From an uncultured Flammeovirgaceae bacterium (GTDB lineage Bacteria > Bacteroidota > Bacteroidia > Cytophagales > Cyclobacteriaceae), in NCBI GenBank assembly GCA_937138955.1, contig CAKZPJ010000727.1:1-15127 (forward strand): a DNA stretch of 15,127 nt, given 5' to 3'. Position 1 is the first letter of the stretch. Every line of letters begins with the position of its first letter. Below are positions 7,387-12,145 of the stretch, piece by piece. The notes below the pieces were generated by a model that saw only the letters and a list, made by a program, of their open reading frames with translations, had not been told where the DNA came from and searched no databases. A program made the position numbers and the translations under genes.

Positions 7387-8556
7387 CTACTTGCTGCCGG
7401 TATACAATTCGTACTCTAAAAGTTGAGAAGGTAACTTTCCGTTGAGGAATTCTTGCTTCCGGCTGGTCTTTAGGCCAATTTTTTTGGCCAGTTCTCGGTT
7501 GGCGGTAAATACGTAGCCGTAATAGCCAGTCCCCTGTTGTTTGAAGAAATCTCCCACTCGAGCGTATAGCGATTCTAGTTTACGTTCCTCACCCAGCCGA
7601 GTTCCGTAGGGTGGATTAATCACAATGACCGGACTACCTGAAGATGATTTTTTAGTTTCGGGAATAGGCGTTTCAGCAAAATCGCTTAATTGAAACTGAA
7701 TCAGATGACCTACTCCTGCCGCTCGGGCATTCTTCTTGGCTGCATCAATTGCCTCGGGGTTGCTATCAGTTGCTACAATGTTTCGCTCAGCATCTCGTCG
7801 CGATTGTTGGTTGAGTTTCAAATCTTGCCGTAGCCGTCGCCAAATGCCACTTTGGTACGACTTCAGGTGCATAAAACTGTAGTTACCCCGTAGCAATCCA
7901 GGATAGGTATTTTGCTGCATTAGTGCAGCTTCAATGGCGATGGTGCCGCTCCCGCACATAGGGTTAATTAGCGGTTGGGAAGGATGCCACTGAGTAGAAA
8001 GTAGCAAAGCGGCGGCTAACGATTCTTGCATGGGAGCCGCTACCGTTACCTCGCGATAGCCACGTTTACTGAGGCTTTCCCCCGAAGTGTTCAGGTAAAT
8101 CGCCGCTTCTTCTTCCGTCCAGTAGAGAAATAGTACTATCTGATCGTTCATTGGACCAGAGTTGGGTCGTCGTCCAAACTTGTTCATAAACCGGTCTACT
8201 ACGGCATCTTTCACTTTCAAATTGGCGAAACGTCCATCAGTAATCGTGGGATGTTTTACGTACGATTGCACCGAAAAATAACCATCTAGCGGAATCTGAT
8301 TCTCCCAAGGGTAATCACAAATAGCTTGGTACAGCTCATCCGGCTGAGTAATGGAAAGTGGCTTTAGCTGGTACAGTACTCGATGAGCCGTGCGTAGTTG
8401 CAAATTGAGTCGCATAGCATCCAGCAGTGTTCCTTCAGTTTCTATATCCAGACGATTAATGCTTTTTACAGGCATGCCCAGCCTCTCTATTTCTTGGGCT
8501 AAAATTGGGCTAATAAGCGGGGCACAGGTAACGACTATTTTTCGAGTGTAAGACAT
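7387..8556 (-). CDS. rlmL: THUMP-domain class I SAM-dependent RNA methyltransferase (RlmL N-terminal type)
   Basis: Predicted 23S rRNA guanine-N2 methyltransferase of the RlmL/YpsC family, which in E. coli modifies G2445. Order: an N-terminal ferredoxin-like segment plus THUMP domain (about residues 1-155, with the YFSVQSYVKHPTI strand region), the linker signature SGESLSKRGYR (158-168), then a Rossmann methyltransferase. Its SAM-binding motif I is NPMCGSGTIAIEAA (198-211), the acidic motif II region is VATDSNPEAI (261-270), and catalytic motif IV is NPPYG (314-318). The tail FLNGKLPSQLLEYEL is characteristic. The 389-residue length matches the stand-alone form; E. coli RlmL is about 700 residues because it is fused to the RlmK m7G2069 enzyme, absent here. 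Family is certain; the exact target base is inferred by homology. Confidence 0.93.
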   Translation of the reverse strand: MSYTRKIVVTCAPLISPILAQEIERLGMPVKSINRLDIETEGTLLDAMRLNLQLRTAHRVLYQLKPLSITQPDELYQAICDYPWENQIPLDGYFSVQSYVKHPTITDGRFANLKVKDAVVDRFMNKFGRRPNSGPMNDQIVLFLYWTEEEAAIYLNTSGESLSKRGYREVTVAAPMQESLAAALLLSTQWHPSQPLINPMCGSGTIAIEAALMQQNTYPGLLRGNYSFMHLKSYQSGIWRRLRQDLKLNQQSRRDAERNIVATDSNPEAIDAAKKNARAAGVGHLIQFQLSDFAETPIPETKKSSSGSPVIVINPPYGTRLGEERKLESLYARVGDFFKQQGTGYYGYVFTANRELAKKIGLKTSRKQEFLNGKLPSQLLEYELYTGSK

Positions 8557-8570
8557 ACTTTCTACTTACG

Positions 8571-8596
8571 CAAAAACTTAGTAGCTATGCTACTAA
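8571..8596 (-). terminator. Rho-independent terminator downstream of the DUF885 gene
   Basis: TTAGTAGC (8578-8585) and GCTACTAA (8589-8596) form a perfect 8-bp stem with a 3-nt loop. Read on the minus strand the stem is followed by G and then five T (8576-8572). It sits 65 nt beyond the DUF885 stop and 15-40 nt before the start codon of the methyltransferase gene, so it should separate the two transcription units. The U-run is short, so termination may be partial. Confidence 0.65.
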
Positions 8597-8613
8597 AACC
8601 GCATTTTTATTTA

Positions 8614-8633
8614 TACGATTTTTTGCTATCGTA
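8614..8633. other. Second short hairpin between the DUF885 and rlmL-like genes
   Basis: TACGAT (8614-8619) is complementary to ATCGTA (8628-8633) around an 8-nt loop. Read on the minus strand it lies between the DUF885 stop and the stronger terminator hairpin. No U-run follows in that direction. It may protect the mRNA 3' end or be chance in an AT-rich spacer. Confidence 0.35.
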
Positions 8634-8660
8634 AAGATGCTAATTACTCTGTAGATTGTA

Positions 8661-10520
8661 CTACTCAGCTGCTCTCTTTTGGTCAGCTATCCACTGATCA
8701 ACATTCTCTTCTAGTATGCTAAGCGATATGGTACCACTACCCAGCACTACATCGTGAAACTCCCGAATGTCAAACTGACCTTTCAGACTTTCTTCCGCTC
8801 TTTTTCGTAGTTCCTGAATCTTGAGTTCGCCGATTTTATAGGCCAGCGCTTGTCCGGGCCAAGCAATGTAACGATCTACTTCTACTACCACATCTTGTTC
8901 ACTCATACTGGAATTTTCGCGAAAGTAGGCAATGGCCTCATCGCGTGTCCAATCCATTCGGTGCAAACCAGTGTCTACTACCAGCCGAATGGCTCGCCAT
9001 ATTTCGTAGGTAAGTTGTCCGTAGCGGGAGTACGGGTCTTGGTACATGCCTAGTTCCGACCCTAGACTTTCCGAATACAACCCCCATCCCTCTACAAAGG
9101 CAGTAAACATCAGCATGGTTCTAAACTCCGGCACATCTTCCTGTTCTTGCGCGATAGCAATTTGCAAATGATGGCCAGGCACAGCTTCGTGAATAGCCAA
9201 ACTTTCCATGCCCCACTTGGGACGGCTTTTGAGGTTATAAGTATTAGCAAAAAAGTAACCTGGAGTGCCATTTTTAATTGATCCGGGCTGATAGTAGGCG
9301 GCGGTTGTAGCCGGAGCTTGATAAGCAGGTACCTCAATCACTCCGTAGGGCAAACGCGGCAAGTGACCAAACAACTGAGGTAGCATTGGGTCAATCCGCT
9401 TACAGATTTCTCGGTAGGCAGTAAGTAGTTCTTCAGGAGTGTCAAAATAAAATTGGGGGTCAGTTTTTAGAAACTCGTTAAATGCGTTTATATCGCCGGA
9501 GAAGCCTACTTCGTCAATGATCTGCTGCATCGCCGCTCTGATGCGAGCCACTTCACTCAATCCAATTTTGTGAATCTCTTGGGCGGTCAGATCAGTAGTA
9601 GTATTATTGCGGATGCGTTCATCGTACCAAGCCTCGCCATTCGGTAAATCCTTTAATCCGAACGAGAGACGAGCATTCGGCACGTATTCCTCTTCCATAA
9701 ACTGGGCAAATTGAGATAAAGCCGGATTAATTTTTTGGGTGATGAGAGTACGAGCCTCCTGCTGTACCGATGCAATATCTATTCCCTCTGGATCAATCGT
9801 CTCGCTGATGGATACTAACGGAGCGTAAAACACACTTTCTTCAGGATTATCAGCAATCATACTTCGCACTTGTTCCGGCACCTGCACCACGGTGGTTTGA
9901 GGCATCATAATTTTTTGCTCAATACCTTCTTGAAGTAAACGTTGAGTATTTTTCATCAATTCCGGAATACCTCGCAACCGCGTCAATAGGTCGTCTATAT
10001 CTTGCTCCGATTGCCGAGGCATCATTTGGAGTACAGCCGGTATCATCTGGTGAATCCCTTGGACCTGATCAATCATTAGGTACTGTTCGGGATACTGAAC
10101 GTACAGATTATAGCTATCAGTCACATCCCGCTGGAAAAGCGCGTAGTTCAATTGATCTTGCTCATTCAAATCGCTAGGGTTAACCAGTTCTTGAGCTTCG
10201 TGGAATGCAGTGAGATCGTCGATTACCTTCTCCCTTCCTTTAGGAGATAGATCATCCCACAGATGATTGTACCCTTCTGACCCCAGGAAAGTAGCCATCA
10301 TGGGTGAATTTATCTTCTTACTTTCGGCATACAACCCGAATAATGCGCCCAGTCGGTCGCTTTCCGAATTAAAGTTAGCTGGTTCTTTTAAGTAGGTCAG
10401 TTGCTCTTCTAAACTTCCTTCTGGCATTTGTCCGGCAGGTTTCTCGGATTCGGTACAGCTTAAGAATAAGAAAAAGGAGAATAGGGCGATTAAGCAATGT
10501 GAAACGGATGGTAAATGCAT
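8661..10520 (-). CDS. DUF885-family lipoprotein, putative zinc-dependent hydrolase
   Basis: 619-residue exported lipoprotein. The signal segment (about 9-20) ends in lipobox FLSC with Cys22, followed by an acidic/polar TESEKPAG linker, so it should be membrane-anchored outside the cytoplasm. The body is largely alpha-helical, typical of DUF885. The hallmark HEAVPGHHLQ lies at 444-453 and FVEGWGLYSE at 475-484; a metal site using H444, H450 or H451 and E477 resembles gluzincin-type peptidases, with E445 as possible general base. This spacing is HExxxxH rather than classical HExxH. C-terminal conserved segments include YEIWRAIRLVVDTGLH (505-520) and WPGQALAYKIG (554-564). Length is normal for the family. 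I infer peptidase or other hydrolase activity from these motifs, and the substrate is unknown. It is the first gene leftward from a divergent intergenic region. Confidence 0.9.
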   Translation of the reverse strand: MHLPSVSHCLIALFSFFLFLSCTESEKPAGQMPEGSLEEQLTYLKEPANFNSESDRLGALFGLYAESKKINSPMMATFLGSEGYNHLWDDLSPKGREKVIDDLTAFHEAQELVNPSDLNEQDQLNYALFQRDVTDSYNLYVQYPEQYLMIDQVQGIHQMIPAVLQMMPRQSEQDIDDLLTRLRGIPELMKNTQRLLQEGIEQKIMMPQTTVVQVPEQVRSMIADNPEESVFYAPLVSISETIDPEGIDIASVQQEARTLITQKINPALSQFAQFMEEEYVPNARLSFGLKDLPNGEAWYDERIRNNTTTDLTAQEIHKIGLSEVARIRAAMQQIIDEVGFSGDINAFNEFLKTDPQFYFDTPEELLTAYREICKRIDPMLPQLFGHLPRLPYGVIEVPAYQAPATTAAYYQPGSIKNGTPGYFFANTYNLKSRPKWGMESLAIHEAVPGHHLQIAIAQEQEDVPEFRTMLMFTAFVEGWGLYSESLGSELGMYQDPYSRYGQLTYEIWRAIRLVVDTGLHRMDWTRDEAIAYFRENSSMSEQDVVVEVDRYIAWPGQALAYKIGELKIQELRKRAEESLKGQFDIREFHDVVLGSGTISLSILEENVDQWIADQKRAAE

Positions 10521-10564
10521 GGAATGAAGACGTTAGGTACGAATGATGAGTGCTTTGGGCTAAT

Positions 10565-10598
10565 ATAGTCCATTCAATAGGATGATTCTATGGACTAT
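10565..10598. repeat. 9-bp inverted repeat upstream of the DUF885 gene
   Basis: ATAGTCCAT (10565-10573) and ATGGACTAT (10590-10598) are perfect inverted copies separated by 16 nt. It lies 45 nt before the DUF885 start codon. The half-site spacing (25 bp centre to centre) could suit a dimeric regulator on successive helical turns, or a leader hairpin if transcription starts further upstream. Confidence 0.5.
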
Positions 10599-10728
10599 GA
10601 GATAATTTTGGTTCAATGCTCTTGGTGATAATTAGTGTGCCCGGCACTACGAAGTAGAATGTAAATACGACCTTTGAAAGTAAGCATTAGCTCAATAATA
10701 ATATCGCGTAAACTTTCTACTGAAAGCA

Positions 10729-10760
10729 TTCGGGGATTCCCACCAGAAACCTTATTTTTG
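10729..10760 (+). promoter_or_regulatory. Putative Bacteroidota-type promoter for the DUF4494 gene
   Basis: TATTTTTG (10753-10760) is an exact match to the Bacteroidota -7 consensus TAnnTTTG. TTCG (10729-10732) lies 20 nt upstream and matches the -33 TTTG at three of four bases. It would place transcription start near 10767 with a leader of about 118 nt before the DUF4494 ATG. Confidence 0.45.
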
Positions 10761-10801
10761 CTATCCTTTTAGAAGAGCTTAAATAGCTGGTAGCATGATG
10801 C

Positions 10802-10840
10802 GGGGGCGTTAGAAGTATTTACTCTTCATCTCCTGCCCCC
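10802..10840 (+). promoter_or_regulatory. GC-rich stem in the leader of the DUF4494 gene
   Basis: GGGGGC (10802-10807) is complementary to GCCCCC (10835-10840), enclosing 27 nt that can form a weak GAAGT/ACT(CT)TC inner pairing. No U-run follows, so it is not an intrinsic terminator. It would lie in the mRNA leader if the promoter at 10729-10760 is used. Confidence 0.35.
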
Positions 10841-10849
10841 TCGCGCGCA

Positions 10850-10884
10850 CATCAATCATTATCCACTTTCAATTATCAACTACT
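10850..10884. repeat. Heptad-periodic repeat block abutting the DUF4494 start codon
   Basis: CATCAAT, CATTATC, CACTTTC, AATTATC and AACTACT run in register seven up to the ATG. The reverse complement (for example TAGTTGATAATTG) closely resembles the block at 4711-4738, so this is the same repeat class in the opposite orientation. Confidence 0.55.
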
Positions 10885-11400
10885 ATGAACACCTGGTTTA
10901 CCTGTAAAATAAAATATCAGAAAATAGACGAGAAAGGCAGGGCGAAAAATGTATCGGAAATGTACTTAGTCGACGCCGTTTCCTTTACTGAGGCCGAACG
11001 GCGGATGTACGAAAAGATGGAGTCCATGATTCAGGGCGAGTTCTTCGTCACTGGCATTGCTAAGGCGAAAATTTCGGACGTGTTTAACTACGAAGACAGC
11101 TACCTCTGGCACCGCTGCAAAATGGTATATACCGTAGAAGAAGAGGGGAAAGGTGCCGAAAAGAAAATTACCAACTACGTGCTACTTACCGCCCCCAATG
11201 TGAAAGATGCTTACGACCGAATGTACCAAAGCCTGAACAATATGCTGGTGGACTTTCGGGTTACTGAAATTGTAGAAAGCCCCATTGTAGAAGTATTCCC
11301 TTACGAATCGCCAGACGCGGAAGGCCGCCCCGAAGATACACAGGAAGCGCCTGATAACTATCGCCCTCTATCGGAGGTAAACGAAGATCAGCAGGTGTAG
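10885..11400 (+). CDS. DUF4494 domain-containing protein with internal duplication
   Basis: 171-residue cytoplasmic protein of the DUF4494 family; its function is unknown. The N-terminus MNTWFTCKIKY and the YLVDAVSFTEAE region are recognisable family features. Residues 4-70 and 75-141 are two copies of one unit, collinear with a shift of 71-72 residues. Matching positions include W4/W75, C7/C78, K8/K79, Y11/Y82, Y27/Y98, A37/A109, R40-M41-Y42/R112-M113-Y114, M48/M120, F53/F124, V55-T56/V126-T127, I63/I134, V66-F67/V137-F138 and Y69-E70/Y140-E141. Each unit appears as strands, one long helix, then strands. The C-terminal ~30 residues are acidic, proline-containing and probably disordered. There is no signal peptide. 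It is transcribed alone, 139 nt before the toxin-antitoxin pair. Confidence 0.88.
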   Translation: MNTWFTCKIKYQKIDEKGRAKNVSEMYLVDAVSFTEAERRMYEKMESMIQGEFFVTGIAKAKISDVFNYEDSYLWHRCKMVYTVEEEGKGAEKKITNYVLLTAPNVKDAYDRMYQSLNNMLVDFRVTEIVESPIVEVFPYESPDAEGRPEDTQEAPDNYRPLSEVNEDQQV

Positions 11401-11494
11401 CGACACGGTTAATTATGTCGTTACTTTATCGCCGGTTTCCAGCAAAAGTAAGATTAATACACGATGCTTACCTATTAAGCTATTAGGAAACCTT

Positions 11495-11525
11495 ATCGTT
11501 ATAACATCGTTATAACGATTGTAAC
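11495..11525 (+). promoter_or_regulatory. Tandem palindromic operator-like sites before mazEF
   Basis: ATCGTTATAAC is repeated head to tail (11495-11505 and 11506-11516). Each copy contains the self-complementary octamer GTTATAAC, and a third degenerate TTGTAAC follows at 11519-11525. Repeat spacing of 11 bp (one helical turn) just 14 nt before the antitoxin start codon fits autoregulation by MazE or the MazEF complex. The binding itself is inferred. No clear -33/-7 promoter was recognised alongside. Confidence 0.6.
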
Positions 11526-11539
11526 ACGTATCCAGTCGT

Positions 11540-11785
11540 ATGGCAAAAATCAAACTATCTAATGTCGGTAACTCTAAAGGGATAATATTACAAAAAAGAT
11601 TGTTAAAAAAATATAGCATTAGTGAGTGCGCTGAACTAATAGAGGTAGAGGAAGGCATACTAATTAAACCAGCAGATGCCCCTCGTTCAGGCTGGAAAGA
11701 ATCATTCCAGAAAGAACTACTTGAAAAGGGTTATGAACAGATAGTACCCGATTTTTTGGATGACGACACTCTAGAAGAGTACTAA
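11540..11785 (+). CDS. mazE: MazE-type antitoxin (AbrB/SpoVT swapped-hairpin family)
   Basis: 81-residue antitoxin that should neutralise the toxin encoded immediately after and repress their shared promoter. Residues 1-46 form the AbrB/MazE swapped-hairpin DNA-binding fold: MAKIKLSNVGNSKGIILQK carries the typical strand, then the NSKG turn, then the strand seen in MazE, and later VEEGILIKP. The C-terminal tail (about 50-81) is acidic, ending PDFLDDDTLEEY, the kind of flexible segment that occupies the MazF active site. Its TAA overlaps the toxin ATG by one base (TAATG), implying translational coupling. Local base use is AT-rich with A/T homopolymers, unlike flanking genes, hinting at horizontal gain. 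It could belong to a related PemI/ChpAI subgroup. Confidence 0.88.
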   Translation: MAKIKLSNVGNSKGIILQKRLLKKYSISECAELIEVEEGILIKPADAPRSGWKESFQKELLEKGYEQIVPDFLDDDTLEEY

Positions 11786-12120
11786 TGGCGATTACTCAGT
11801 ATACTATCTGGTGGGTAGAACTATCTCCGACCCAAGGTAGTGAGCAAGATGGTACTCGTCCCTGTTTAGTCATCTCACCCGATGAGATCAATTCAGTGTT
11901 GCCTGTATCTATTATCGTTCCCCTAACTACTAAAGAGCGGCGATATCCCACCAGAGTAAAATTAGCATCTACTAAGCAGTATACAGGTAAAATTTCTTAC
12001 GCAATTATTGATCAGATCAGAACGGTTTCTCATAAAAGGTTCAAAACGCTAATTGGTACTATTCGTACTGAAGAAATTCAATCGATCAAAGATGTTATCC
12101 GACAAACACTGGTTGATTGA
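11785..12120 (+). CDS. mazF: MazF/PemK-type endoribonuclease toxin
   Basis: 111-residue sequence-specific mRNA interferase, normal length for MazF. The N-terminal signature IWWVELSPTQGSEQDGTRP matches the family, with E20 and R25 at positions equivalent to the E24/R29 pair of E. coli MazF. VPLTTKERRYPTRVKL (46-61) contains the conserved Thr48, equivalent to Thr52. ISYAIIDQIRTVSHKRF follows, then a C-terminal helix ending QTLVD. The catalytic residues appear intact, so the toxin should be active. It is coupled to the antitoxin by a 1-nt overlap and ends 8 nt from the convergent T9SS protein gene. The recognition sequence cannot be predicted from this sequence. Roles in stress response or plasmid/phage stability are possible but unproven here. 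Confidence 0.93.
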   Translation: MAITQYTIWWVELSPTQGSEQDGTRPCLVISPDEINSVLPVSIIVPLTTKERRYPTRVKLASTKQYTGKISYAIIDQIRTVSHKRFKTLIGTIRTEEIQSIKDVIRQTLVD

Positions 12121-12145
12121 TCCCGTCGCTATTCAATCATCAACC
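12111..12145. terminator. Imperfect palindrome spanning both stop codons of convergent genes
   Basis: GGTTGAT (12111-12117) pairs with ATCAACC (12139-12145), and TGA (12118-12120, the mazF stop) pairs with TCA (12133-12135) around a 3-nt bulge. It sits at the 8-nt convergent junction and could act as a bidirectional terminator. No U-run is present on either side, so this is tentative. Confidence 0.35.

Larger units (their letters stand above)
10521..10884. other. Divergent intergenic region between the DUF885 and DUF4494 genes
   Basis: 364 nt with no supported gene on either strand. From left to right it holds a 9-bp inverted repeat (10565-10598), an isolated TAATTTTG on the + strand at 10603-10610 that matches the TAnnTTTG -7 element but has no -33 partner, a small hairpin CTTTC-tact-GAAAG (10713-10726), a better candidate promoter (10729-10760), a GC stem (10802-10840) and a heptad-repeat block up to the DUF4494 start codon. 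No matching minus-strand promoter was found for the DUF885 gene. Confidence 0.55.

Noticed and set aside
10603..10610. TAATTTTG as a second promoter for the DUF4494 gene
   Set aside because: It matches the -7 consensus but has no -33 element at suitable spacing and would imply a leader of about 270 nt.
11401..11420. CGACA/TGTCG hairpin after the DUF4494 gene as a terminator
   Set aside because: Only five pairs with a 10-nt loop and no U-run.
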